64,000 nt of DNA, from positions 1-64,000 of the forward strand of contig NZ_QUEE01000019.1 of NCBI RefSeq assembly GCF_003477885.1. The letters run 5' to 3'. The position numbers were made by a program, and so were the translations under genes. This stretch comes from Lachnotalea sp. AF33-28. Its GTDB lineage: Bacteria; Bacillota; Clostridia; Lachnospirales; Lachnospiraceae. Shown here one piece after another: positions 33,691 to 43,100 of this stretch; positions within the stretch are counted from its first letter, which is position 1; each line of letters begins with the position of its first letter. The notes under the pieces are model-generated. The model saw only the letters and a list, made by a program, of their open reading frames with translations. It was not told the DNA's origin and did no database searches.

Positions 33691-34308
33691 CGGCACTGAA
33701 ACAATTTGCTTTTCTTCCCCTGTAATAAGGATAGCCTGTGAATTGCTGAATGGAACAAGGGGCAATTCCGCGCCATATTTTGAAATTACTTTCTCCACAG
33801 CTTCTTTTAATGGATCGTTTTTATAGTGTGGTAAGGGATAAAAATCGATCATATTCAAAGCTTCAAATGTTTTTAACTGTGGTGCTATAAGGGGGTTATC
33901 CGTATCTTTAGAATATTCAATATCTGGTGCCAGCAAAATTGCTCCGGCAGATTCGCCTATAAATAGTTTTCCTGCTTCGATTTGTGCTTTAATCAAATTC
34001 CCTGCACCTGATCTATTCATTTCTTGAAGCAGAAAGAAAGTATTCCCTCCGGTTACATAAATATAATCATTATTCTCCAGTTTGTTTGCTATATCTGAAT
34101 GAGTGGCTGTAGAGATTTCCAGTTCATCAACTTTAAGCCCCATTTTAGCTAATAATTCCATACTATACTTTATATGAAAATCTAATTTATCCGGTAATGC
34201 GGCTGTTGGAATAAAGGTTACTGTCTTGCCTTCAAGATTCTCATTAGCAAAATCTACAAATATTTCAGATACATCCTTAAACAAGGACGCTAAAAATAGT
34301 TTCTTCAT
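33685..34308 (-). CDS. Peptidase E-like (S51) serine peptidase
   Basis: A 207-aa class-I glutamine-amidotransferase-fold peptidase of family S51. The nucleophile Ser lies in FIGESAGAILL (about residue 118) and the ITGG-like loop reads YVTGGNTFFLL. The usual product cleaves Asp-X dipeptides. The final Met codon and TGA stop fall in the duplicated adenine deaminase fragment, so the natural C-terminus may have been replaced. It lies 19 bases downstream of adenine deaminase on the same strand. AGGAAG precedes ATG 34308. Confidence 0.9.
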   Translation of the reverse strand: MKKLFLASLFKDVSEIFVDFANENLEGKTVTFIPTAALPDKLDFHIKYSMELLAKMGLKVDELEISTATHSDIANKLENNDYIYVTGGNTFFLLQEMNRSGAGNLIKAQIEAGKLFIGESAGAILLAPDIEYSKDTDNPLIAPQLKTFEALNMIDFYPLPHYKNDPLKEAVEKVISKYGAELPLVPFSNSQAILITGEEKQIVSVPM

Positions 34309-34327
34309 ATGCTATATCTTCCTTTTA

Positions 34328-35995
34328 TCATATATTACCATAGAATTGCTGCAGATTCACATCAAAGACTCCACTGTCTGTCAGCTTCAATTCCGGAATC
34401 ACCGGCAGCGGCAAAAAGGACAGCATCATAAACGGGTCGATCTGGCTGTTGCAGTCCAGACGGCCGGCGGCCGTACACAGTGCCCGGTACTCTTCCAGCA
34501 CTTCTTCGGCAGTTTTATCCGACATCAGCCCTGCAATCGGAAGCGGCATCGTAGCGGTCACCGCGCCGTTCATGGCCACCGCTATCCCACCACCCTCACC
34601 CAAAGCCTGGACAGCCAGATACATGTCATGCGGATTGTCGCCGATTACAATCACATTATGGGAATCGTGTCCTATAGACTGGGCTATGGCGCCGTTTTTA
34701 ACAGAAAAGCTGTCCACGAACCCCCGTCCAACGGATCCGCATTTTCCGTGGCGCTCGATTACGGCGCAGAGGTTCAGCCCATCGGCAGATTCCCTGAATA
34801 CCTTTTTGGTGACCAGGGAATGAGGCAGCACCTGAATCACCGGCATCTCCGGGGAAAACTCATACATAAAGGTTTCTTCTGACAGGTCAGGAAGCTTAAC
34901 CGTATTGCTCACCCGCTGCGGCGAGGGTTTGACAGCCGTAAACACAGCCTTCCCGTCTTTGGCAGCCAGCACACCGTGATGGTATACCTCTTCGATCTCC
35001 TGGCAGATCAGATCCCGGCTGATAATGATATCTGCCAGGTATCCGGGCGCAATGGCGCCCCGGTGCCGCAGGCCGTAGCACAGCGCGGGATTTAATGCTG
35101 CGATGGTGATGGCATCCAGCGGGTCCATCCCCAGACCGACCGCTTTGGCCACACAGTTTGCTATGGAGCCCCGATCGGCAAGATCATCGATATGGAAATC
35201 GTCGGTGCAGAACATCACGCGATTCATATTATAGGGGGTCACTGCGGGCAGCAGCTGCGCCAGGTTTTTGGCGCTGGTTCCTTCGCGGATCTGTATATAC
35301 ATCCCCATGCTGATCTTTTCCAGCATTTCTTCCGGATCGCCCACCTCATGGTCTGTCATGACGCCCGCACACAGATAACCGCACAGGTTGGAACCGGTCA
35401 CCATCGGCGCATGGCCGTCAATCCTTTCTGCACTGGATAACTTGCCCAGCACCTCCTCATCCGCATTTAAAACGCCGGGCGCATTCATCATCTCACCCAG
35501 ACCGTAAAAAGGATATTTTTTCATCAGCCTGTGCGTCATCTCGCTGTCAATCACCGCGCCGGAATGCTCAAATCCTGTCGCGGGCACACAGCTGGGAAGC
35601 ATAAAATGCACATCAAAGGGGATTCCCTCTGCACAGCGCAGCATATAGTCCAGACCGTCCTCTCCACAGACATTGGCGATTTCATGCGGGTCTGCGATCA
35701 CCGCGGTGGTTCCCCTGGCCACGGCAAGCCGGGCATATTCCCCGGGGGTCAGCATGCTGGATTCAAAATGAATATGGGCATCTGTAAACGCCGGAAGCAG
35801 ATAGCAGCCTCTTACGTCCACTTCCCGCTTTCCGCTGTACCTGCCGAGGCCTACAATGTGTTCACCCGTTACCGCCACATCGGCCGCGATGATACCGCGG
35901 TTGAATACGTCGACCACCTTTGCGTTTTTAAACACCAGATCGGGCAGTTCCTGTTTGGTAGCGGTCATGATCAGATCTCTGGTTGTTGCCGGCAT
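34328..35995 (-). CDS. ade: Adenine deaminase
   Basis: Deaminates adenine to hypoxanthine in purine salvage. The bi-metal amidohydrolase motif is LPAFTDAHIHFESS (HxH) with later ligands in ADPHEIANVCG and FCTDDFHIDDLADRG. The C-terminal domain has VIVIGDNPHDMYLAVQALGE and ends with ELKLTDSGVFDVN. Length 555 aa is slightly short for the family (about 570-590). Start ATG 35995 follows AAGGAGAATG. It has an 89-base partial copy 900 bases downstream. Confidence 0.95.
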   Translation of the reverse strand: MPATTRDLIMTATKQELPDLVFKNAKVVDVFNRGIIAADVAVTGEHIVGLGRYSGKREVDVRGCYLLPAFTDAHIHFESSMLTPGEYARLAVARGTTAVIADPHEIANVCGEDGLDYMLRCAEGIPFDVHFMLPSCVPATGFEHSGAVIDSEMTHRLMKKYPFYGLGEMMNAPGVLNADEEVLGKLSSAERIDGHAPMVTGSNLCGYLCAGVMTDHEVGDPEEMLEKISMGMYIQIREGTSAKNLAQLLPAVTPYNMNRVMFCTDDFHIDDLADRGSIANCVAKAVGLGMDPLDAITIAALNPALCYGLRHRGAIAPGYLADIIISRDLICQEIEEVYHHGVLAAKDGKAVFTAVKPSPQRVSNTVKLPDLSEETFMYEFSPEMPVIQVLPHSLVTKKVFRESADGLNLCAVIERHGKCGSVGRGFVDSFSVKNGAIAQSIGHDSHNVIVIGDNPHDMYLAVQALGEGGGIAVAMNGAVTATMPLPIAGLMSDKTAEEVLEEYRALCTAAGRLDCNSQIDPFMMLSFLPLPVIPELKLTDSGVFDVNLQQFYGNI

Positions 35996-36168
35996 AAATA
36001 CATTCTCCTTCCTGTTTGGACATATTTCATAAATAACTTGTTTTTAAATTATAACCACTATACCATTTTACCAAAATAAAAGAAAGAGCTTTTAAAGATA
36101 ATTTTTTACCGGGCAGATTTATTGCTCCTACTTGCAGTAACGTTACAGCTGCGATTCTTAGATTTTTA

Positions 36169-36197
36169 TTGACGAATTTTGCATATAATGATATTAT
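36169..36197 (+). promoter_or_regulatory. Promoter of glmS
   Basis: TTGACG (36169-36174), 17-base spacer, TATTAT (36192-36197), about 50 bases before the ribozyme. Confidence 0.75.
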
Positions 36198-36257
36198 GTC
36201 AGAGATTTGTATGTGAGGAGGATGCAGACAGTAAGGATTTCAGCAGAAATCAAAGAA

Positions 36258-36460
36258 GCGCCAGACGCCTTTTTACGGACGGAAGCCATGTCCGGGAGAC
36301 AAAAGATCCCGCGGAAATGGTGTGAAAAGGACGACGAGGTGAAGAGTGATCGAATTTTCGGCGGATGCTCTTCCGTACCGCTCCGGGTGCGGGATATACC
36401 GGCAAATATGCAGGTGACTGCAAAACAAATACGGTATAACCGGAGAGTTATAATGTCACC
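36258..36460 (+). ncRNA. glmS ribozyme (glucosamine-6-phosphate riboswitch)
   Basis: Self-cleaving leader controlled by glucosamine-6-phosphate. The cleavage-site context AAGCGCCAGACGCC starts at 36257, with cleavage expected before G36258. The conserved core ACGACGAGGTGAAGAGTGAT (36331-36350) and ATCGAATTTTCGGCGGATG (36349-36367) match the family closely. Stems P3/P4 follow to about 36460. It sits 100 bases before glmS. The 3' limit is approximate. Confidence 0.93.
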
Positions 36461-36557
36461 GACCGGAGGCTGATGACCTGCCACAGTGTGATTCATAAAG
36501 CCAGTCACAGCCACTGGTTTGTTTTTGTACTGCCAAATATCGAAAGGACGGATATGT

Positions 36558-38387
36558 ATGTGTGGAATTATTGGATATACCGGCATTCTAAATGCCAAGG
36601 AAGTGCTGATAGAGGGCTTGGAGACGTTGGAATACCGCGGCTACGACAGCGCGGGGCTGGCACTTGATATCGCGGGAGAAGACACGCAGATAATCAAACA
36701 CGTAGGGCCAGTGGCCAACTTAAAAAAAGTGTGTGAGATGGAACCGCTCCTCTCCCACTGCGGCATCGGCCACACCAGATGGGCGACTCATGGAGGTGTC
36801 AGCAATAAAAATGCGCATCCGCACCGCGCCGGCCGTGTCACACTGATACACAACGGCATTATTGAAAATTATCACGCTTTATCGGAAAAATACGGTTTTA
36901 CGGACAGCCTTATCTCAGAGACTGACACTGAGGCTGCCGCCAGGCTCATCGACCGGTTCTATCAGGGGGATCCTGCAAAGGCGATTTACCGGGCGGTCGA
37001 TGAGATACAGGGGTCCTATGCTTTCTGTATTCTCTTTCAGGATATTCCGGACACCGTATACTGTATACGCAACGTAAGTCCGCTGGTTGCCGCTTCCACC
37101 GGGCAGGGAGCATTTGTGGCATCGGATGTGACCGCATTGATCAACTATTCCAGGCAGTATTTCGTGCTGCCGGAGGATGTGCTGATGGTGATGAAACGGG
37201 AAGGGGAACACAGCGGCATAACCTTGTATGCCCGAAACGGGGAGGAAATCGAACCGCAGCTCCTCACCGTTAATTGGAATGTCGAAGCGGCGAGGAAAAA
37301 CGGCTATCCGTATTTCATGCTCAAAGAAATCCATGAACAGCCTGACGCATTAAAGAACACGCTTCTCCCGCGCCTGGCTGACGCACTGCCCGATTTCTCC
37401 AATGAGGGAATACCGGATGATTTATTTGTTTCCTGCAGCCGGATCGCTATCATCGCCTGCGGCACTGCGATGTATGCGGGCATGGTGGGTAAGGCGCTGA
37501 TGGAACCTTTGCTAAAGATCCCGGTTTCCGTCAATATCGCTTCGGAATTTCGTTATGAGAATCCCCTACTGGATGAAAAGACCCTGACCGTTGTGATCTC
37601 CCAGTCCGGTGAAACCATTGATACGCTGGCAGCCCTGCGGCTGGCAAAATCCTGCGGATCCAAAACTCTGTCCATTGTGAATGTGAAGGGGGCGACCATA
37701 GCCAGGGAAAGCGACTATGTGCTTTATACCCATGCGGGTCCTGAGATTGCGGTGGCCAGCACCAAGGCATATTCGGTCCAGCTCGCTACACTCTATCTGC
37801 TGGGCTGTAAGATGGCTCTGGTGCGCGGCAGGATGGATAATGCGCATGGAGCGGAGTTTATCCGCAATTTGCTCGGATGTACCGATGCCATTGCATCTGT
37901 CCTTGAGAAAGAAGAAGAGATAAAAAAGGCCGCAGAGCTGCTAAGCCGCGCGTCCGACGCCTATTATATAGGGCGGGGGCTGGATTATGCCTTCTCGCTG
38001 GAAGGAGCTCTGAAGCTGAAGGAAATCTCCTACGTCCATGCGGAGGCCTATGCGGCCGGCGAACTAAAGCATGGAACTATTGCACTTATTTCCGACGGCA
38101 CTCCGGTGATAGCCATCGCCACGCAGGATCGCATTTTTGAGAAAACCGTCTCCAATATACGTGAGGTGAAGGCAAGAGGAGCCTATGTGATTATGATCAC
38201 CAAAGAAAATGCCAGGCTTGCGGAAGGCATCTGTGATATCCATTATACAGTCCCGGTTAAAGAAGACTGCTTTACCGGACTGCCGACCGCAGTGATCCTG
38301 CAGCTGATCGCATACTATACGTCCGTTGCGAAAGGTCTGGATGTAGATAAGCCCAGAAACCTGGCAAAATCCGTGACTGTGGAATAA
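36558..38387 (+). CDS. glmS: Glutamine--fructose-6-phosphate aminotransferase
   Basis: Makes glucosamine-6-phosphate, the first step to UDP-GlcNAc for peptidoglycan. After Met removal Cys at position 2 (MCGIIGYTG) is the glutaminase nucleophile. The N-terminal GATase domain (1-220) has GHTRWATHGG; two SIS sugar-isomerase domains follow with SQSGETIDTLAALR and AYAAGELKHGTIALI; the end DKPRNLAKSVTVE is diagnostic. ATG 36558 is the true start because the Cys must be residue 2. Expression is under the upstream ribozyme. Confidence 0.98.
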   Translation: MCGIIGYTGILNAKEVLIEGLETLEYRGYDSAGLALDIAGEDTQIIKHVGPVANLKKVCEMEPLLSHCGIGHTRWATHGGVSNKNAHPHRAGRVTLIHNGIIENYHALSEKYGFTDSLISETDTEAAARLIDRFYQGDPAKAIYRAVDEIQGSYAFCILFQDIPDTVYCIRNVSPLVAASTGQGAFVASDVTALINYSRQYFVLPEDVLMVMKREGEHSGITLYARNGEEIEPQLLTVNWNVEAARKNGYPYFMLKEIHEQPDALKNTLLPRLADALPDFSNEGIPDDLFVSCSRIAIIACGTAMYAGMVGKALMEPLLKIPVSVNIASEFRYENPLLDEKTLTVVISQSGETIDTLAALRLAKSCGSKTLSIVNVKGATIARESDYVLYTHAGPEIAVASTKAYSVQLATLYLLGCKMALVRGRMDNAHGAEFIRNLLGCTDAIASVLEKEEEIKKAAELLSRASDAYYIGRGLDYAFSLEGALKLKEISYVHAEAYAAGELKHGTIALISDGTPVIAIATQDRIFEKTVSNIREVKARGAYVIMITKENARLAEGICDIHYTVPVKEDCFTGLPTAVILQLIAYYTSVAKGLDVDKPRNLAKSVTVE

Positions 38388-38420
38388 CCTATCCATAGTC
38401 ACTGGCGGCGCACGCTAAAA

Positions 38421-38463
38421 ACAGCGGTCATATCCGGTTTTACTGCCCGGATATGACCGCTGT
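38421..38463. terminator. Terminator shared by convergent glmS and the CMP-kinase-like gene
   Basis: Perfect 17-bp arms ACAGCGGTCATATCCGG (38421-38437) and CCGGATATGACCGCTGT (38447-38463). On the minus strand TTTT follows the stem; on the plus strand the tail is weak. Confidence 0.85.
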
Positions 38464-38488
38464 CATTTGATTCAAGCGGGATTCTTTT

Positions 38489-39127
38489 TCACTTATTGTT
38501 CAGCTGTTCCTGTTTTTTCTTCGCAAACTCAATGATGATGTCCGCCGTTTTTTCCGGCCCCAGCACGCTGCTGTTGATGCATATGTCATAGCTCTTGGAA
38601 CTGCCCCACTTCTTGTTGGAATAATAGTTATAGTAGCTTGCGCGTTTCTTGTCGGTTTTCACCATATATTCCTTGGCCTTATCCTGGGGTAGATTATGGC
38701 GTTCCATCAATGCCTGAATCTTATTCTCGGTGTTGCCTGTGATAAAGACGCTGGTGGTGTTCGGGAAATCCGCCAGCGCATAATCCGCGCATCTTCCGAC
38801 GATCACACAGGGACCCTCCATCGCCAGCTTTTTAATGGTATCAAACTGGGCCAGAAACACCTTCTGGTTCAGCGGGATATCCACATAGCCGGTGGTATTA
38901 TAGCCCACCGAGTAAGTATCCATAACAAGAGAATATAAAAAGCTGTTGGTCGGTTTCTCATCGTGCGTTTCAAATATTTCTTCGCACAGTCCGCTGTTCT
39001 TGGCGGCTAAAGCCAGCAATTCTTTATCATAACACTGAATCCCCAGACGCTCGGCAACCAACTGACCGATATGTTTACCGCCGCTGCCGCTTTCCCTGCC
39101 GATCGTAATTACCATATTACCATTCAT
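38489..39127 (-). CDS. Cytidylate-kinase-like family protein
   Basis: A 212-aa protein of the cytidylate_kin2 family. It starts with the P-loop ITIGRESGSGGKHIG (residues 6-20), followed by CYDKELLALAAKNSGL and GRCADYALADFPN, a pattern common in Clostridia where the natural substrate is not established. ATG 39127 is chosen since AAAGGAGAGG lies upstream. It is a single-gene unit with its own promoter-like region in the AT-rich gap 39190-39250. Confidence 0.88.
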   Translation of the reverse strand: MNGNMVITIGRESGSGGKHIGQLVAERLGIQCYDKELLALAAKNSGLCEEIFETHDEKPTNSFLYSLVMDTYSVGYNTTGYVDIPLNQKVFLAQFDTIKKLAMEGPCVIVGRCADYALADFPNTTSVFITGNTENKIQALMERHNLPQDKAKEYMVKTDKKRASYYNYYSNKKWGSSKSYDICINSSVLGPEKTADIIIEFAKKKQEQLNNK

Positions 39128-39258
39128 ATGATCCTCTCCTTTGCTGCCATATTCTATATCACCAGATACACCCTGAAGTCGTGACACACAACGGTGTGCT
39201 TCTTATATATATTATAATAGAATTGGAAGGAAAAGTACATAGTTTTCTGAAAATAATA

Positions 39259-40698
39259 TCAGAATTTTTTCCAGGACGCCGGAAGGAACAACAGCAGCAT
39301 CGGGAACAGTTCCAAACGTCCCGCCAGCATATCAAACATCAGCACATATTTCGCAAACGGTGAGAAAATGGAGAAGTTTCTCGCCGGTCCCACCAGCTCC
39401 AGGCCGGGGCCGATATTGTTCAAAGTCGCCGCCACCGAAGTGAAGTTGGTGGTGAGGTCAAAATTATCAAAACCGACCAGCAGCACGGAAAACGCAAATA
39501 TGATCACATAGGCCACAAGGAACACATTGACGGAGCGCACCACTTCATGCTCCACAGTTCTTCCGTCCATCTTGATTTTCTTAACGCTGTGAGGATGCAG
39601 GAACGTGTATAATTCCTTTTTGATCGTCTTTAGCAAAATCAGTATTCTGGATACTTTAATACCGCCGCCAGTGCTGCCGGCACATGCGCCGATGAACATC
39701 AGCATGATGAGTATGGTTCTGGAAACCTGAGGCCATACATTGAAATCCACAGTGGCAAATCCGGTTGTCGTTATGATAGAAGCAACCTGAAAGGCGGAAT
39801 GATGAATCGCGTCTCCCATGCTGTCAAAATGTCCCCGCACATTGACAGAGATCACCGCTATGGCGGCAAAAATCACGAGCAGATAAAGCCTTAGCTCCTC
39901 ACACTGTAAAATCTGTTTGGGTTTACGGATCAGCACCAGAAAATAGACGCTGAAGTTCACGCCAAAGAGGATCATGAATACGGTCACCACAGTCTGTATA
40001 TAGCCGGAATAACTGCCCATACTATCATTTTTGATGCCGAAACCGCCGGTACCGGCCGTGCCGAATGCAGTGGTCAGCGCGTCAAACAACGGCATACGGC
40101 CCGCCAACAAAAAGCCTATTTCCGTGAGTGTCAGCACAATATAAATTCCATACAGAATCATCGCTGTGGAACGCACCCGGGGCACCAGCTTTGATACTGA
40201 AGGCCCGGGACTTTCCGCCCGCATCAGATTCATGTTATACCCTCCGCACAGCGGCAGTATCGCGAGGATAAAGACCAGCACGCCCATGCCGCCGATCCAG
40301 TGCGTGAAGCTTCGCCAGAACAGAATACAGTGGGACAGGGATTCCACCTCGTTCAAAATGCTGGCGCCCGTAGTGGTGAAGCCAGAGATGGTCTCAAACA
40401 GAGCATCCGTGACGCTTGGTATCTCCCTGCTAAAAATAAATGGCATAGCGCCGAATATACTTAATACAATCCATCCGAGAGAGACGGTGATAAAGCCCTC
40501 TTTCGTATAAAAGACTGTGCTCTTCGGCTTTTTCCTGGTCAACAGAAGGCCCAGAAACAGGCACATAAGCAGCGTGGCCAATATCGCAAACCCGCTCTTC
40601 TCCCTGTAAATAATGGCCACGATTCCCGGCAGGACAAGGAATCCGGCCTCAAAGTTCAGTATCCATCCAAGTATGTATAAGATTATCGAATAGTTCAT
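39259..40698 (-). CDS. trkH: TrkH/KtrB-family potassium transporter subunit
   Basis: A 479-aa membrane protein that forms the K+ pore. Four pore-loop signatures of the family are visible in part, such as ISGFTTTGASI, FGTAGTGGFGI, ITTTGFATVDF and VAATLNNIGPGLELVG. About ten membrane segments flank them. The gene follows trkA with a 12-base gap; together they form a K+ uptake system gated by nucleotide binding to TrkA. Confidence 0.95.
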   Translation of the reverse strand: MNYSIILYILGWILNFEAGFLVLPGIVAIIYREKSGFAILATLLMCLFLGLLLTRKKPKSTVFYTKEGFITVSLGWIVLSIFGAMPFIFSREIPSVTDALFETISGFTTTGASILNEVESLSHCILFWRSFTHWIGGMGVLVFILAILPLCGGYNMNLMRAESPGPSVSKLVPRVRSTAMILYGIYIVLTLTEIGFLLAGRMPLFDALTTAFGTAGTGGFGIKNDSMGSYSGYIQTVVTVFMILFGVNFSVYFLVLIRKPKQILQCEELRLYLLVIFAAIAVISVNVRGHFDSMGDAIHHSAFQVASIITTTGFATVDFNVWPQVSRTILIMLMFIGACAGSTGGGIKVSRILILLKTIKKELYTFLHPHSVKKIKMDGRTVEHEVVRSVNVFLVAYVIIFAFSVLLVGFDNFDLTTNFTSVAATLNNIGPGLELVGPARNFSIFSPFAKYVLMFDMLAGRLELFPMLLLFLPASWKKF

Positions 40699-40710
40699 AG
40701 CGAGCGTCCT

Positions 40711-42069
40711 TTAACTTCGTAGTATGTCCCGTATATCATGCAGTCCGGCGTTAGTCGTCACCACAATGACAGAATCTCCCACCTGTATCGTATCGCGTCC
40801 TCCCGGTATAAATACCTTGCCTGCACGGCTGATGCTGCATACGAGAAGGTTTTTCTTCAGATCCAGTTCCTCTAACGTGATGCCTGTGACGGGGGATTCC
40901 TCCTGCACCCTAAATTCCAGCGCTTCCGCACGGTTATCCAGTATCTTGTACAGCGTCTCCACGTTGCTGCCGATGGAATTTTCCATCGCACGGACATATC
41001 GCAGTATATTGTTGGATGTAATGTATTTGGGATAAATGATGCTGTCTATATCCAGCTGGTTGATGACATCTTTAAAATTTATACGGTTCACCTTAGCTAC
41101 CAGTTTTGCATTGGACACACTCTTGGCAAAAAGCGCAAGCAGAAGATTTTCTTCGTCAAAGTTGGTCAAGGCTACAAAAGCCTCAGCCCTCTTCAGCCCT
41201 TCTTCCAGCAAAAGATCCTGGTCGGTGGCATCGCCCTGAATTACAATGGCTTTTGGCAGCAGCTCGGAAAGCTCCTCACAGCGGGCTTTATCCATTTCAA
41301 TGATGCGGACATCGATCCCCATGTAAATGAGCTGCATAGCCAGATAATAAGCGATCTTGCCGCCTCCGGCAATCATGGCATCCTTCACCTGATGAGTCTC
41401 CACACCGATCTTCCGGAAAAAATCCGAAGAAACTTTGGGCGGGGCAATGATTGATACGGTATCCTGCTCCTGCAAAATGAAATCGCCGCCGGGTATAAAT
41501 ACCTCCTCCCCTCTCTCCACCGCGCATACAAGCACGTCCGAGTGGAGCTTGTTGTGTATATCCGATACCATATAGTTGTGCAGTTTTAAACCCGGACGGA
41601 TCTTAAATTTCAGAAGCTCCACACGCCCCTTGGCAAAGGTATCGATTTTAATTGCTGAGGGGAAACGCAGTATTCTGGCGATTTCCATGGCAGCTGCAAA
41701 CTCCGGATTGATGATCATGGACATGCCCAACTCTTCCTTAATAAATCCGATTTCCTTATTATAGACCGGATTGCGGACTCTGGCGATGGTCTGGCAGTTG
41801 CCCGCCTTTTTAGCGATCAGGCAGCAGAGCAGGTTCAACTCGTCAGAACCTGTGACTGCGATTAAGAGTTCGGCGCTCTCCACGCCCGCCTCCATCTGTA
41901 TGGAATAGCTGGCTCCGTTTCCAACTATGCCCATCACATCATAGCTTTCGGTGATTTCATGAATCTTCTCGCTCCGATTGTCAATAACGGTAACGTTATC
42001 TCCCTCCTGCACTAGCTGTTCGACAAGCGTCGAGCCCACCTTGCCCGCGCCTACGATAATAATCTGCAT
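40711..42069 (-). CDS. trkA: TrkA potassium uptake regulator with two RCK domains
   Basis: Cytoplasmic regulator, 452 aa, with two NAD-binding RCK-N domains. The first starts MQIIIVGAGKVGSTLVEQL, the second IAGGGKIAYYLAMQLIYMGI near residue 230, each followed by an RCK-C domain (ITLEELDLKK at the second). It gates TrkH. RBS is GGAGGGTGTT. The promoter, if any, would be in the 74-base gap after rluD. Confidence 0.95.
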   Translation of the reverse strand: MQIIIVGAGKVGSTLVEQLVQEGDNVTVIDNRSEKIHEITESYDVMGIVGNGASYSIQMEAGVESAELLIAVTGSDELNLLCCLIAKKAGNCQTIARVRNPVYNKEIGFIKEELGMSMIINPEFAAAMEIARILRFPSAIKIDTFAKGRVELLKFKIRPGLKLHNYMVSDIHNKLHSDVLVCAVERGEEVFIPGGDFILQEQDTVSIIAPPKVSSDFFRKIGVETHQVKDAMIAGGGKIAYYLAMQLIYMGIDVRIIEMDKARCEELSELLPKAIVIQGDATDQDLLLEEGLKRAEAFVALTNFDEENLLLALFAKSVSNAKLVAKVNRINFKDVINQLDIDSIIYPKYITSNNILRYVRAMENSIGSNVETLYKILDNRAEALEFRVQEESPVTGITLEELDLKKNLLVCSISRAGKVFIPGGRDTIQVGDSVIVVTTNAGLHDIRDILRS

Positions 42070-42143
42070 AACACCCTCCTCTGCCGCCGGCCAGATGCCG
42101 ATGGCCTGTGCGCATACCTGTGCGCCCCTTCTGTCGTATATTA

Positions 42144-43055
42144 TTACTTCAATTTCTTTAAAAGCGCTGTAAAATAATCAGGCAGAGGCGCCGTGCATTC
42201 AATGTAACTGCCTGTTTTAGGATGAGTAAATCCCAGAACCATAGCGTGCAGCGTCTGCCCCTGCAGTGAAAAGGGCTGTTTTGTATAGCCGTAAACCGTA
42301 TCCCCCAGCAGTGGATGGCCGATGCTTGCCATATGGACGCGGATTTGATGCGTCCTGCCGGTTTCAAGCATGCATTCAATATAAGTATATCCTTTCAGCC
42401 TTTCCAAAACCCGATAATGGGTTACGGCCGGTTTCCCGTTCTGGCGGTTTACCGCCATCTTCAGCCGGTCCTTCGGATGTCTGCCGATCGGCGCCTCCAC
42501 CGTACCCTCATCCTCTTTTAAAACGCCGCATACGATCGCTCGGTACCTCCTGGTAATGCTGTGCTCTTTCAGCTGCAAGGCCAGGCTGCTGTGCGCTGCG
42601 TCATTTTTGCAGACCACCAGCGCGCCGGTGGTATCCATATCGATGCGGTGTACGATGCCGGGACGCGTCACTCCGTTTATGCCGCTTAGGCTGTCCCGGC
42701 AGTGATACAGCAGTGCATTGACTAATGTCCCACTGTAATGCCCGTTGGAGGGGTGTACCACCATTCCTTTCGGCTTATTGACTACAATCACATCCTCGTC
42801 CTCATACAGAATTGAAAGTGGGATATTCTCCGGCACTATTTCCGGCTGACAAGCTTCCGGTATCCAGAGGTCTATGACGGTATTGGCCGTTACCTTCTGG
42901 CTGCTTTTTACCGGCGTCTGACCGATGCGGACATATCCGTCTTTCAGCAGCTTCTGCAGATAGGAACGGGAAAGATTTTCACATGCTGCAGCCAGAAATT
43001 TATCCGCTCTCTCTCCGCCCGCATGCTCCGGCACTGTCAGTTCCACATGTTCCAT
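42144..43055 (-). CDS. rluD: RluA/RluD-family 23S rRNA pseudouridine synthase
   Basis: A 303-aa synthase with an N-terminal S4 domain (ERADKFLAAACENLSRSYLQK, cited in part) and a catalytic domain with the Asp motif RPGIVHRIDMDTTGALVV. The C-terminal IRVHMASIGHPLLGD is diagnostic. ATG 43055 is preferred to 43070, as conserved sequence starts at MEHVELTVPE. It lies downstream of lspA in a long minus-strand gene run. Confidence 0.94.
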   Translation of the reverse strand: MEHVELTVPEHAGGERADKFLAAACENLSRSYLQKLLKDGYVRIGQTPVKSSQKVTANTVIDLWIPEACQPEIVPENIPLSILYEDEDVIVVNKPKGMVVHPSNGHYSGTLVNALLYHCRDSLSGINGVTRPGIVHRIDMDTTGALVVCKNDAAHSSLALQLKEHSITRRYRAIVCGVLKEDEGTVEAPIGRHPKDRLKMAVNRQNGKPAVTHYRVLERLKGYTYIECMLETGRTHQIRVHMASIGHPLLGDTVYGYTKQPFSLQGQTLHAMVLGFTHPKTGSYIECTAPLPDYFTALLKKLK

Positions 43056-43100
43056 ATCCGGCCCCGTCACTGGTTGTCTCCTTCTCTCATTTCGTTCACT

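Noticed and set aside
33439..33725. Plus-strand frames over the adenine-deaminase fragment
   Set aside because: They run antisense to a recognisable fragment and have no ribosome binding site.
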